Shown in pieces: positions 51,782-60,477 of a stretch of 64,000 nucleotides of DNA. The stretch is taken from the NCBI GenBank assembly GCA_012516075.1, contig JAAYXE010000099.1, positions 1-64,000 of the forward strand. Reading direction: 5' to 3'. The position numbers and the translations under genes were made by a program. This DNA is from Chloroflexota bacterium. GTDB taxonomy: Bacteria; Chloroflexota; Anaerolineae; Anaerolineales; UBA4823. The notes under the pieces were generated by a model that saw only the letters and a list, made by a program, of their open reading frames with translations, did no database searches and was not told where the DNA came from. Each line of letters opens with the position of its first letter. Position 1 is the stretch's first letter.

Positions 51782-52927
51782 ATGTCATGGAAGAAGGTGC
51801 TGTATGCACTGTTGATCGTCGTCGTTGCCGGAGCCTCTGCCCTGGCAGGCGCGGCGGCGGGTGGCGCTGTCGTTTACCAGTATTTAAATAGCAAGTCAGG
51901 CTCTACAGCCATCCGGGTGGAAGCGGAACCCGCCATGGATGAAGTCACTACCATTCAGGTTTCGAACACGGATATCGAGACGACGATTACTGCCACCTTA
52001 AAAGAGGTCGGACCGGCGGTAATCACCGTGGTCGCCATCCTGCCTGGACAGCAGACCATATTTGGCCGCACTGCCGATCAGCGGGTAAGCGGAAGCGGTG
52101 TGATCATCTCGCCTGAGGGCTACGCCCTGACCAACCATCATGTGGTGGAGGGCGCCCGCAGCGTTATGGTCATCCTTGCCGATGGCAGCGAAAGGCAGGC
52201 TTCCATTCGGGGGACCGATCCATATGCAGACCTGGCTGTGCTGGAGATCGAAGGAGAAGTCCCCGCCTATGCCCGCTTCGGGAATTCTGATCTCCTGGAG
52301 CCTGGAGAAACGGTCATCGCGATTGGATCGCCGCTGGGTGAGTTTATGAACACGGTCACAGTTGGAGTGGTCAGTGCTACCGGGCGATCGATCCAGCAGA
52401 GCGCCGGCTACCAGATCGAGAACCTGATTCAGACGGATGCTGCGATCAACAGTGGAAACTCAGGCGGTCCCCTGGTGAATCTGGCTGGGGAGATCGTGGG
52501 GATCAACACGCTGGTTGTGCGCGGCAGCAACAGCGGCTCAGCTCCGGCCGAGGGCCTGGGTTTTGCTGTCGCATCGAATACCGTGCGCAGGGTGGCCGAA
52601 CAGATTATTGAAAAAGGGTTCTTTTCGCGGCCTTACCTGGGAATCAGCTGGTCGTTGATCTATCCAAATCTGGCGCGAATTTACGATCTTCCAGTGGAAT
52701 GGGGGGTATATGTGAATGAGGTATACCGGGGCACACCCGCCGCTGCAGCCGGGCTGCGATCGGGCGACATCATCACCCGGGTCGGCGATGTGCCCATTGA
52801 CGCCGATCATACGTTTCTGAACGCCCTTTTCAACTTTGAGCCGGGCGATACAATTACCCTGGAATTCGTGCGCGGGAATGAAACGCTGCAGACACAGGTG
52901 ACCCTGGGGGAGGCCGCCTCGAGGTAA
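51782..52927 (+). CDS. HtrA/DegP-like serine protease with PDZ domain
   Basis: This 381-residue protein has an N-terminal membrane anchor (about 6-30) and a trypsin-like domain with catalytic His (TNHHVVEGA), Asp (DPYADLAVLEIE) and Ser (NSGNSGGPLVNLAGEIVG). One PDZ domain follows (about 285-378, YRGTPAAAAGLRSGDIITRVGD). It should act on misfolded proteins outside the membrane. ATG 51782 follows CGGAGGTAGCGTG, 23 nt after the metallopeptidase stop. A terminator ends the protease group. Confidence 0.94.
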   Translation: MSWKKVLYALLIVVVAGASALAGAAAGGAVVYQYLNSKSGSTAIRVEAEPAMDEVTTIQVSNTDIETTITATLKEVGPAVITVVAILPGQQTIFGRTADQRVSGSGVIISPEGYALTNHHVVEGARSVMVILADGSERQASIRGTDPYADLAVLEIEGEVPAYARFGNSDLLEPGETVIAIGSPLGEFMNTVTVGVVSATGRSIQQSAGYQIENLIQTDAAINSGNSGGPLVNLAGEIVGINTLVVRGSNSGSAPAEGLGFAVASNTVRRVAEQIIEKGFFSRPYLGISWSLIYPNLARIYDLPVEWGVYVNEVYRGTPAAAAGLRSGDIITRVGDVPIDADHTFLNALFNFEPGDTITLEFVRGNETLQTQVTLGEAASR

Positions 52928-52955
52928 GCAGGAACCATATAATTAGTGGATGATG

Positions 52956-52998
52956 CTCTCCAGCCCGAAGAAAGGGCTGGAGAGTTTCTCTTTTTCCA
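52956..52998 (+). terminator. Terminator after the protease cluster
   Basis: CTCTCCAGCCC (52956-52966) pairs perfectly with 52974-52984 around a 7-nt loop, followed by TTTCTCTTTTTCC. Confidence 0.9.
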
Positions 52999-53137
52999 GA
53001 AGGTTTGTGGTCGATTCGGGAGGGCATCTGCCCGTAATGCCATCTTGTCAGTTTTCGAAATTGGGCGCATAATTTGCTCAGCATGGGGGAAAATCAATCT
53101 ATTCTAAGGCTTAGATGAAACAGGAAGAGACAAATCA

Positions 53138-55084
53138 ATGACACTGATACAGGATGAAGACGGTGTCCCCATCATGCACCGGACGGTGCAGGATCTCCCC
53201 GTCCGGTCCTGGCTGACCTGGTTGATCGGCCGGCCTTTGCCAACCGCAGATGCAGAAAACCAGACCATCGGCAAAGCCATCGGCCTGGCTGTCTTCGCAT
53301 CCGACGCGCTTTCCTCGACGGCGTATGCCACTCAAGAGATCCTCTTTATTCTTGCGGCTGCTGGAACGGCAGCCTTTGGTTATGCTTTCCCGATTTCGAT
53401 TGCCATTGTGGTTCTCATGGCAATCGTAACCCTGTCTTATGAACAGACCATTCACGCCTATCCGACCGGCGGCGGCGCCTACATCGTCTCCAGAGAAAAC
53501 CTGGGAGTACTTCCTGCACAGATTGCCGGCGCAGCGTTGCTGACCGATTACATCCTTACCGTAGCGGTATCCGTTTCATCGGGTGTGGCACAGCTTACTT
53601 CAGCTGTGCCGGATCTCCTGGAGTACCGGGTGCCGCTTGCGGTTGTTTTTGTCCACATTGTCATGCTGGTCAACCTGCGCGGTGTCAGGGAATCGGGCTC
53701 TTTTCTGGCTGTTCCCTCATACTTCTTCATTGCGATGATGTTCCTCATGCTTGGCGTGGGGCTGTTTCGCTATGCAGCTGGCATACTGGGGCCGGTCGTC
53801 GATCCTCCGCCGCTGGAAACGACGGCAGGGGCAGCGGTGGGGATCAGTGCATTTCTGCTGCTGCATGCCTTTTCCAGCGGGACAGCGGCGATGACTGGTA
53901 TCGAGGCAATTTCCAATGGAGTTACTGCATTTAAAGAGCCGCGCAGTCGTAATGCCGGTGTGACATTGATCTGGATGGCGATGATCCTGGGGACTTTGTT
54001 TCTCGGGATTACATTTCTGGTCAACCCAATTGGGGCAATTCCATCTGAAACCGAAACGGTTATCTCTCAACTGGCCCGCACCGTGTTCGGAGGGCGCGGG
54101 ATCCTGTATTTGCTGACCATGGCAGCCACGATGATTATCCTGATCCTGGCTGCCAATACCGCCTTCGCAGGGTTCCCCCGCCTGAGCGCGTTGATGGCCG
54201 GCGATGGGTTTTTACCTCGCCAGCTTGCCTTTCGCGGCAGCCGTCTGGTTTACTCGCGCGGCATCATCGCCCTTTCTCTGTTTGCCTCGCTGTTGATCAT
54301 CATCTTCAACGCCAGTGTTACTTCTCTGATTCCCCTGTACGCGATCGGTGTGTTTTTGTCTTTCTCCCTTTCGCAGACGGGAATGGCGATACACTGGTGG
54401 AGAATGGGGCATGCCGAGGACGAGCCTTCCACCCGGTTGGCCGGAAACAGGCACCAGGGGAATGTTATCTGGCAGGTCAAAATGATCATTAATGGGATCG
54501 GCGCGCTGGCGACTGCGATCGTGATGATGGTTTTTGCTGTCACCAAGTTTGCAGGCGGCGCCTGGGTGGTCCTCATTGTGATTCCTTTGTTGGTGCTGAT
54601 GTTCTCCGGCATTCACAGGCATTACCAGAGGCTGGCCGCCTCGCTGTCGCTCGAGAATTTCGGCCCACCCGGCCGCACCGTCCGGCACCGGGTCATCATG
54701 CCGCTCAGCGGCGTTCACCGCGGTTCTTTGCTCGCTCTGCGCTATGCTCGCACACTGTCCGACGATATCACCGCAGTGCATGTTTCTATCGACCCCGAGG
54801 AAGCGGAGAAAATACAACGCAAATGGGAGACCTGGGGTGAAGGTGTGCGCCTGGTGATCCTGGATTCACCCTACCGGCTGTTGATCGAGCCGCTGTTAAA
54901 TTACATCGAGGAAATCAGCAAGCTGCGCCAGCCGAATGAAGTGATTACCATTGTGGTGCCCCAGTTTGTGCCCCGTAAGTGGTATCACAATCTGCTGCAT
55001 ACCCAGACGGCCGTCGTTCTGCGACTGGCGCTGCTCTTCAAGCGCGGGATCGTGGTAACCGACGTGCCCTATCATGTCGATTAG
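53138..55084 (+). CDS. APC family permease, KimA-type potassium importer
   Basis: This 648-residue protein has about twelve membrane helices followed by a ~150-residue cytoplasmic domain. It closely follows the B. subtilis KimA (YdaO) pattern. Examples are LASDALSSTAYATQEILFIL-like opening segments, HAYPTGGGAYIVSRENLG, ILTVAVSVSSGV and AFSSGTAAMTGIEAISNGV. The C-terminal domain has VIMPLSGVHRGSLLALRYA and TAVHVSIDPEEAEK. KimA is a proton-coupled high-affinity K+ importer inhibited by c-di-AMP. Two RCK (TrkA-like) genes follow on the same strand, supporting a K+ role. Confidence 0.88.
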   Translation: MTLIQDEDGVPIMHRTVQDLPVRSWLTWLIGRPLPTADAENQTIGKAIGLAVFASDALSSTAYATQEILFILAAAGTAAFGYAFPISIAIVVLMAIVTLSYEQTIHAYPTGGGAYIVSRENLGVLPAQIAGAALLTDYILTVAVSVSSGVAQLTSAVPDLLEYRVPLAVVFVHIVMLVNLRGVRESGSFLAVPSYFFIAMMFLMLGVGLFRYAAGILGPVVDPPPLETTAGAAVGISAFLLLHAFSSGTAAMTGIEAISNGVTAFKEPRSRNAGVTLIWMAMILGTLFLGITFLVNPIGAIPSETETVISQLARTVFGGRGILYLLTMAATMIILILAANTAFAGFPRLSALMAGDGFLPRQLAFRGSRLVYSRGIIALSLFASLLIIIFNASVTSLIPLYAIGVFLSFSLSQTGMAIHWWRMGHAEDEPSTRLAGNRHQGNVIWQVKMIINGIGALATAIVMMVFAVTKFAGGAWVVLIVIPLLVLMFSGIHRHYQRLAASLSLENFGPPGRTVRHRVIMPLSGVHRGSLLALRYARTLSDDITAVHVSIDPEEAEKIQRKWETWGEGVRLVILDSPYRLLIEPLLNYIEEISKLRQPNEVITIVVPQFVPRKWYHNLLHTQTAVVLRLALLFKRGIVVTDVPYHVD

Positions 55085-55097
55085 CGGAGGTGCTTCT

Positions 55098-55757
55098 ATG
55101 AACATCATTGTTGTCGGATGTGGTCGAGTGGGCGCCGAGCTGGCCATGCGGCTGACCAGGCAGGGGCACCGGGTGGCTGTGATCGATTACCAGCCGGAGG
55201 CGTTCAATAAGCTGCCGGCTGATTTTACCGGGCGAATCATAGAAGGAGATGCGCTCAACCGCGATGTGCTGCAACGTGCGGGGATCGAGAAGGCGGATGG
55301 AATAGCCGTCGTTACAAGCTCCGATTCGACCAATGTCGTTGTGGCTCACCTGGCACGTAAAAAGTTTGGGATCAACAATATTGTTGTGCTCAATTACGAA
55401 CCCCAGAACCGGCCGCTTTACGAAGCTTTCGACCTGCAGGTGGTCAGCTCAGCACTGTGGGGTGCGCGGCGCATTGAAGAACTGTTGTATCACAAAGACA
55501 TACGGCCGCTGTACTCTGCAGGGAACGGCGAGGTAGAGATATTTGAATTTACCGTCCCTCCTTCATGGAATGGTCGCACCATTGCAGACCTTCTGCCGGA
55601 GCAGGGATGTCTGCTGACGGCCCTGACGCGCTCCGGAAAAGCGCTTATACCGGATCCCGGTATGACGTTGATGAGCGGGGATGTGCTCATGGTGAGCGCC
55701 ACCATCGACGGCATCAGCGTTCTGCGGCAGAAGATGAAGGAACGGCAGGAGGTGTGA
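55098..55757 (+). CDS. RCK/TrkA-type potassium regulatory protein (first copy)
   Basis: This 219-residue protein has an RCK N-domain with the dinucleotide loop VVGCGRVGAELAMRL and acidic residue at the end of strand 2 (VIDYQPE). GDALNRDVLQRAGIEKADG and a TrkA_C domain (about 135-217, LTRSGKALIPDPGMTLMSGDVLMV) follow. Such proteins gate K+ channels or transporters in response to nucleotides. ATG 55098 has GCGGAGG upstream, 13 nt after the permease stop. No TrkH/KtrB gene is adjacent. Confidence 0.92.
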   Translation: MNIIVVGCGRVGAELAMRLTRQGHRVAVIDYQPEAFNKLPADFTGRIIEGDALNRDVLQRAGIEKADGIAVVTSSDSTNVVVAHLARKKFGINNIVVLNYEPQNRPLYEAFDLQVVSSALWGARRIEELLYHKDIRPLYSAGNGEVEIFEFTVPPSWNGRTIADLLPEQGCLLTALTRSGKALIPDPGMTLMSGDVLMVSATIDGISVLRQKMKERQEV

Positions 55758-55758
55758 C

Positions 55759-56436
55759 ATGTATGTCTTGATCCCCGGAGGAGGACGTACCGGTACGCAG
55801 CTTGCGCTCCTGCTGCTGGAGCAAAACCATGATGTGTGTGTGATTGAACACCGCCCGGAGGTATTATCACGTCTGCACCGGGAAGTCCCTACGGAAACAA
55901 TCTACCAGGGCAACGCTGTTGAGCCCGAAGTGCTCGAGCAGGCAGGAATCCGCCGGGCGGATGTTCTGGCTGCCTGTACGTCCAACGATGAAGATAATCT
56001 GGTGCTCTGCTACCTGGCGCGCCAGCGCTACCAGGTCCCACGCACGATTGCACGGATCAACAACCCTCGCAATGCCTGGTTGTTCGATCAGGACTTCAAC
56101 GTCGATGTTGCCCTCAACCACTCTGCTGTGATGGCGAGGTTAATTGAAGAGGAAATGTCGCTTGGGGATATGATCACGCTCCTCAAGGTCCGCAGAGGAG
56201 AATACTCTCTGGTTGAGGAGAAAATCGCTCCCGGTGCGCGTGCGGTCGGGATGGCGATCAAAGACATGAACCTTCCGGAAAGCTGCTCAATTGCAGCCAT
56301 TATTCGAGATGGAAAGGTGGTCATCCCACGCGGGATGACCACCTTCGAAGCAGGCGATGAGGTATTTGCCCTGACGGATCGAACCGGGGCAGTAAAACTG
56401 GCCGACCTGCTGTCCGCCCCGCCCCCGGCCCGCTGA
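55759..56436 (+). CDS. RCK/TrkA-type potassium regulatory protein (second copy)
   Basis: This 225-residue paralogue of the preceding protein has the loop IPGGGRTGTQLALLLLEQNH, GNAVEPEVLEQAGIRRADV, TSNDEDNLVLCYLAR and a TrkA_C domain with DGKVVIPRGMTTFEAGDEV. It starts 1 nt after the previous stop with GGAGGTGTGAC, so the pair is translationally coupled and may form a hetero-oligomeric ring. A strong terminator follows. Confidence 0.92.
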   Translation: MYVLIPGGGRTGTQLALLLLEQNHDVCVIEHRPEVLSRLHREVPTETIYQGNAVEPEVLEQAGIRRADVLAACTSNDEDNLVLCYLARQRYQVPRTIARINNPRNAWLFDQDFNVDVALNHSAVMARLIEEEMSLGDMITLLKVRRGEYSLVEEKIAPGARAVGMAIKDMNLPESCSIAAIIRDGKVVIPRGMTTFEAGDEVFALTDRTGAVKLADLLSAPPPAR

Positions 56437-56457
56437 CTGGCTTCAAATCATAAAAAA

Positions 56458-56494
56458 GGAAAACAGAGCGTCCGCCTGCGGCGCTCTGTTTTCC
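56458..56494. terminator. Terminator after the potassium cluster
   Basis: GGAAAACAGAGCG (56458-56470) pairs perfectly with 56482-56494. A/T runs on both sides allow bidirectional use with the convergent DUF2227 gene. Confidence 0.9.
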
Positions 56495-56504
56495 TGTGCC
56501 CCTA

Positions 56505-57005
56505 TCAGCCACCCGCCAGACGTATGAACCTGCGCACAGCTCGTCTGACGCTGGAATACCACAGATCGGCGGCCCAGTGGACAGCGTCTGCGATCATCAA
56601 GCCGCTGAGCGCCCATCCTGTCCAGCCGGGTGGAGAATGCCAGGGGAAGGGAATCCCCAGCAGCGTGAGGATCAGCCATATAACGGCGCTCATATAGGCA
56701 ACCCGTATCAGGGTTCCGATGACCGGCGCATGGCTCAGCCAGTGGCGGTGGGGGATGGTTTTGGCATACGGCAGCCAGAGCAGGCGCCAGGCCAGCCAGG
56801 GGAGCAGCCCGGCATGCCGGCGAACGACGGCATGCGAGTTCACCGGCACATCAACGTCCAGGTCCGGTGTAATCAGGAGACCCGCCAGGCAGCCGCTGGT
56901 CATGGCAATCACGGTAGGGGTAGGTAAATCGACAAGGCTGCCTGCAGTAAGGATTCCCCCTGCAGCCAGTACGGTCAGGCACGCGTGCACGCGTCCAGAT
57001 GGCAT
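56505..57005 (-). CDS. DUF2227-like metal-binding membrane protein
   Basis: This 166-residue protein has the N-terminus MPSGRVHACLT, GLLITPDLDVD with probable metal-binding Asp residues, and the central motif IPHRHWLSHAPVIGTLIRV. Three or four membrane helices are likely. Similar proteins in cyanobacteria and Chloroflexota are labelled metal-binding DUF2227 and are related to the YdjM/YbcI hydrolase-like group. Function unknown. ATG at 57005 has no strong ribosome site. Confidence 0.75.
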   Translation of the reverse strand: MPSGRVHACLTVLAAGGILTAGSLVDLPTPTVIAMTSGCLAGLLITPDLDVDVPVNSHAVVRRHAGLLPWLAWRLLWLPYAKTIPHRHWLSHAPVIGTLIRVAYMSAVIWLILTLLGIPFPWHSPPGWTGWALSGLMIADAVHWAADLWYSSVRRAVRRFIRLAGG

Positions 57006-57283
57006 TTATGCAGTCCCGTTTCCAGTAATAAGTATCGATAAGTATTCATTTTTACCGTTGAAAAGCGGCCAATATTATACTCCAGCAGCGGAAAGCGTCT
57101 ATAATATGTACATACATGAGAATCAGATGAAAAATTTCCCTCCTTATTTACGGGGAATTTCGCGATAATTTACCCCGAAAATGAAACAAAAATGGGGATA
57201 ATTACGTCTATAAATCAAAGATACGAAATGACATTCAGGAATCAATATGATATGAATCAAGGTTCTCACAAGGAGTAAAGGAG

Positions 57284-58201
57284 ATGAACGTCAAGAAATT
57301 TTTCCTGGTTCTCATGGCGGTGGTCGTAATGGCCAGTATCGCCGCTGCACCGGTGGCAGCTCAGACCACCTGCACCAGGTACCACACCGTTCAGCGCGGA
57401 GAATATCTGGTGAAAATTGCTCGTCAGTATGATGTGAGCTGGCGTTATCTTGCAGACATTAATGATCTGGCGAACCCCAGCAGGATCTACCCCGGGCAGA
57501 AACTCTGCGTGGCAACCACGGGCAGCGGCACCGGCGGTGGTGATGACTCGGGTGCTCCGTACACCGGTATCCCCACCTTCTCGATCTCCAGTGTCGTAGC
57601 CGGCAAGACGGTCACCATCCAGACGAATAACTTCCCGGCCAACGACAGCTTCGATGTGCTCATGGGTCAGATGGGGACGCGCGGCGTCAACGGGATCAAA
57701 GTGACATCTATCAATTCGGGTAAGGGTGGTTCCTTCACGGCCACCTTCGATATCCCTGCAACCCTCGCTGATCACCGCCGCATCGCCATCCGCCTGCAGA
57801 GCAACACCGGCTCCGGTTACTACGCTTACAACTGGTTCTATAACACCACGGCGGATTCCGGTACAGGTGGTGGCGACGACAGCGGCAGCCCCTCCACCGG
57901 CTACAAAGGCTACCCGACCTTCTCGATCGCATCCGTGGTGCGTGACCAGTCTGTGACGGTCAGCGTCCGCAACCTGCCCCCCAATGACACCTTCAGGGTT
58001 CTAATGGGCCCCATGGGGACGCGTGGAGTCAACGGTTACCAGGTAACCACGTTCAACACCGGAAACGGCGGGAACCAGTCCTTCACCTTTGATATCCCCA
58101 GCCAGCTGGATGGATCTTACCAGATCGCCATCCGCATCGAGGCCACTACCGGCTCTGGCTACTTCGCATACAACTGGTTCTACAACAACACGACTAACTA
58201 A
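57284..58201 (+). CDS. Secreted LysM protein with two repeated beta-domains
   Basis: This 305-residue exported protein has a signal peptide cleaved after PVAAQ (about residue 27) and a LysM domain (about 33-75, YHTVQRGEYLVKIARQYDV). Gly/Asp/Ser-rich linkers (GSGTGGGDDSG) separate two ~85-residue repeats, each with PTFSI, VLMGxMGTRGVNG and SGYYAYNWFYN-type ends. The LysM would bind peptidoglycan or another glycan; the repeats are not recognised as a named family. ATG 57284 follows AAGGAGTAAAGGAG. The 278-bp region upstream is AT-rich with a TATAAT near 57110 but no good -35. Confidence 0.85.
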   Translation: MNVKKFFLVLMAVVVMASIAAAPVAAQTTCTRYHTVQRGEYLVKIARQYDVSWRYLADINDLANPSRIYPGQKLCVATTGSGTGGGDDSGAPYTGIPTFSISSVVAGKTVTIQTNNFPANDSFDVLMGQMGTRGVNGIKVTSINSGKGGSFTATFDIPATLADHRRIAIRLQSNTGSGYYAYNWFYNTTADSGTGGGDDSGSPSTGYKGYPTFSIASVVRDQSVTVSVRNLPPNDTFRVLMGPMGTRGVNGYQVTTFNTGNGGNQSFTFDIPSQLDGSYQIAIRIEATTGSGYFAYNWFYNNTTN

Positions 58202-58226
58202 GGCCAGAGCACGAACAGATTAACGG

Positions 58227-58261
58227 CAACACCTCCCGAACGTTCAGTTCGGGAGGTGTTG
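58227..58261. terminator. Terminator after the LysM gene
   Basis: A 15-bp perfect stem (58227-58241 with 58247-58261) has a 5-nt loop and is followed by TTTCTG. Confidence 0.85.
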
Positions 58262-58305
58262 TTTCTGAAACCCCGGCCTATGTATGGGAGCAGAGGCCGG
58301 ATTGG

Positions 58306-58803
58306 TTATTCGACTTTGATGGTCACCGGATTTTCGGGGAAACGCACGACACAGTTATCGATCTCGCCGGTCTTTTGCAGCAGCAGAACCACTACATTGA
58401 GCGGCCGGTCTAATGCCAGAGGGGCGCCATGCCAGACGCCGGGAGCGAGAAGCACTCCCTGGCCCTGTCTGACGCGAAAGACGCGAAAGCTTTCCAGGGG
58501 CGGCATCCGCCCGTGTTCTTCTGGAAATTCGGGAGGACCGACGTAAACCAGACAATCGGCGCCGCTGGGGACCAGCAGTTCGGGGCTGCGCATATGGCGC
58601 TCGGCCCAATTAAACTGCAGTGCCGACGGCTGTAAATCGAGATAGCCGATGGCGAACGGACGGTCGTCTCCTTTCAGGAGCGCCACATCGCTCCACCACT
58701 GCCAGCCGGGACCTTCAGCATCCACCCCCCGTTCCGGACGGGTGATCACTTCACCAAAGGGAGCAAACGCTGCGGGGGTGAGATCCAACACGGGTAATTC
58801 CAT
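58306..58803 (-). CDS. Ureidoglycolate lyase (AllA)-like protein
   Basis: This 165-residue cupin-like protein has AllA-type segments: LTPAAFAPFGEVI, AIGYLDLQPSALQFNWAERH, ELLVPSGADCLVYVGPP and GVLLAPGVWHGAPLAL. AllA splits ureidoglycolate into glyoxylate and urea in purine breakdown, but no other allantoin genes are present, so the real substrate is open. ATG at 58803 has AAGGAGAGCAG upstream; an ATG six codons earlier lacks support. A LacI-type palindrome lies about 280 bp upstream. Confidence 0.78.
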   Translation of the reverse strand: MELPVLDLTPAAFAPFGEVITRPERGVDAEGPGWQWWSDVALLKGDDRPFAIGYLDLQPSALQFNWAERHMRSPELLVPSGADCLVYVGPPEFPEEHGRMPPLESFRVFRVRQGQGVLLAPGVWHGAPLALDRPLNVVVLLLQKTGEIDNCVVRFPENPVTIKVE

Positions 58804-59070
58804 TCTGCTCTCCTTGTACACCTGGGCTGGTTTTGATCCAGATGCGCATGCCTTTCACGGTATACAAGCCGTAGATTCGACAAATCCTTCTGACAGAGAT
58901 GCATTATGCGAGCAGGGTTTGCTGTGACTGGCAACCCCGCAGCTCTTTATAAAACTGCGAAAACGATCGGATACGAATGGTGAGATCCCCTGGATTCCAC
59001 CGGGCGCTGCAGCTGCAGATATCTTCGTTTCATGCAGGTCTCAAAGCTATCATAAAAGAAAAACACTATT

Positions 59071-59097
59071 GCAAACGGTTGCGCAAACGTTTGCGCA
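59071..59097. promoter_or_regulatory. LacI-type operator palindrome
   Basis: TGCGCAAACGTTTGCGCA (59080-59097) is a perfect 18-bp palindrome with the central CG typical of LacI-family operators. An imperfect partner, GCAAACGGTTGC, lies at 59071-59082, with centres 12 bp apart. It differs from the operators at 26494 and 31481, so another LacI-family protein is implied. The target could be the AllA-like gene or a gene on the other side; no strong promoter is visible. The stretch 58804-59165 holds no gene that I can support. Confidence 0.6.
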
Positions 59098-59165
59098 CGC
59101 CTGTACTCTTTTTAGCACAGGTTTTCGGGCCTGTCAATACCCGCGTAAGAGGATGTGCAGGCCGG

Positions 59166-59447
59166 TTATTCTGCTGCCCTGCCAATCATCAACGGCCCGA
59201 ATCGCTGCTGCTTTTTAATCAGCGGCGGAGGGCTGATGGCCAGGCCCTCACGAATAGAGAGCTGCATACCTGCGGGGAATCCACCGACCAGAACGCGCAT
59301 CCCCGGCACTGCTCCGGCTCTGAAACCAGGGAAGTCCGGCGGACGGCGCTGCAGCATGGCAGCGCCCGGCTCCATTTGTCGTTCGACGCTGCCTTCAACA
59401 AAAGATGCGATGATAACGAACATAGAATGATCCACTACTGCTTTCAA
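59166..59447 (-). CDS. Possible small hypothetical protein
   Basis: This is a 93-codon minus-strand frame with codon use like its neighbours and a segment such as GAVPGMRVLVGGFPAGMQLS. The start would be TTG at 59447, without a ribosome site; an ATG eight codons on also lacks one. I recognise no family. It may be a remnant of a longer gene or a chance frame in the 680-bp region between the AllA-like and Gmad2-like genes. Confidence 0.25.
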   Translation of the reverse strand: MKAVVDHSMFVIIASFVEGSVERQMEPGAAMLQRRPPDFPGFRAGAVPGMRVLVGGFPAGMQLSIREGLAISPPPLIKKQQRFGPLMIGRAAE

Positions 59448-59482
59448 GATATAATCGGTCGTTATAGACAGGAGGGTAATTT

Positions 59483-60319
59483 ATGTTACAGGTACATGTT
59501 TCAAGTAAGTTCAAGATCCTGACAGCCGTCGTTCTCAGTCTGGTCCTGCTCTCCGGGCTCGGGCCTCTGGCTCAAACACGGTTGCCGGTGTTTGCAAGTC
59601 CGGCTCAGGACGGAGTCGTTCTCTACTTCCCCCTCATCTACAAGAACTTCGTCCCCCGGGCTGAAGAATCGATCATGATCCTCACCCCGGCTTCCGGTTC
59701 TCGTGTGACCAGCCCGATCCATATCTCCGGGGTCTCTGATCCGACATTCGAGCAAAACCTGGTGGTGCGTGTGCTCCTCGCAGATGGCACCGTCGTGGCT
59801 GAAGAACCCACGACTATCCAGGCGGATACCGGCGAACGCGGCCCATTTGAGCTGGACCTGCCCGTTGATCTGACCACCGAGCAGCCGATCTTTATCCAGG
59901 TCTTCGCATCCAGCCCGCGCGACGGCGGTACCACGCACCTCTCTTCGGTGGGTGTAACCTTCACCCCGTCAGGCCCCGAAGATATCCTCACCCGTTCTCC
60001 ATACCTGGAGGAAATTGCCATCTTCACACCGGTCACCGGCGCGTCGATCAGCGGCGGCACTGTGCAGGTGAGGGGCTTTGGTCTGGCAAGCTTTGAGCAG
60101 ACTCTGGTGATCGAGGTGCTTGATGAGGATGGGAACGTTGTCGGTACTGAGCCTGTGATCGTCGATGCGCCTGACCTGGGCGAGCCCGGACCATTCCATG
60201 CAGAAGTGGAGTATTCGGTGGGTGAATCCGGCCCCGGCCGGATTGTCGTGAGGGATGTCAGCCCGGCATTTGGGGGTGATACTCACCTCAGCAGTGTGGA
60301 GGTGAATCTGGCGCCGTAA
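59483..60319 (+). CDS. Secreted protein with two Gmad2-like immunoglobulin domains
   Basis: This 278-residue exported protein has a signal helix (about 12-30), a YFPLIYKNF segment often seen near the start of Chloroflexota surface proteins, and two ~105-residue repeats. Each repeat has I.I.TP..GS...PI..SG, TFEQNLVVRVL or SFEQTLVIEVL, GPF, and THLSSV near the end, matching the Gmad2 (spore-germination-type Ig-like) pattern. It is probably a surface adhesin-like or structural protein. ATG 59483 follows CAGGAGGGTAATTT, with a TATAAT at 59450-59455. Confidence 0.82.
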   Translation: MLQVHVSSKFKILTAVVLSLVLLSGLGPLAQTRLPVFASPAQDGVVLYFPLIYKNFVPRAEESIMILTPASGSRVTSPIHISGVSDPTFEQNLVVRVLLADGTVVAEEPTTIQADTGERGPFELDLPVDLTTEQPIFIQVFASSPRDGGTTHLSSVGVTFTPSGPEDILTRSPYLEEIAIFTPVTGASISGGTVQVRGFGLASFEQTLVIEVLDEDGNVVGTEPVIVDAPDLGEPGPFHAEVEYSVGESGPGRIVVRDVSPAFGGDTHLSSVEVNLAP

Positions 60320-60397
60320 GCTTGTCAGGCAAGAAGCGTCTCAATCTAACCAGAATGTCTGCTGAGGCGCAGGAGAAGCGGGGGAACTAGTAAACAG

Positions 60398-60430
60398 TTG
60401 GAGCTCTGCAGTGATTTTGCAGAGCTCCAA
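60398..60430. terminator. Hairpin between convergent Gmad2-like gene and aldolase gene
   Basis: TTGGAGCTCTGCA (60398-60410) pairs perfectly with 60418-60430 around a 7-nt loop. T tracts are weak on both sides. Confidence 0.6.
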
Positions 60431-60477
60431 TGCATGAGCGGGTGGTATCACCGCTCGATCTGGTCAGGATAAAGCCA

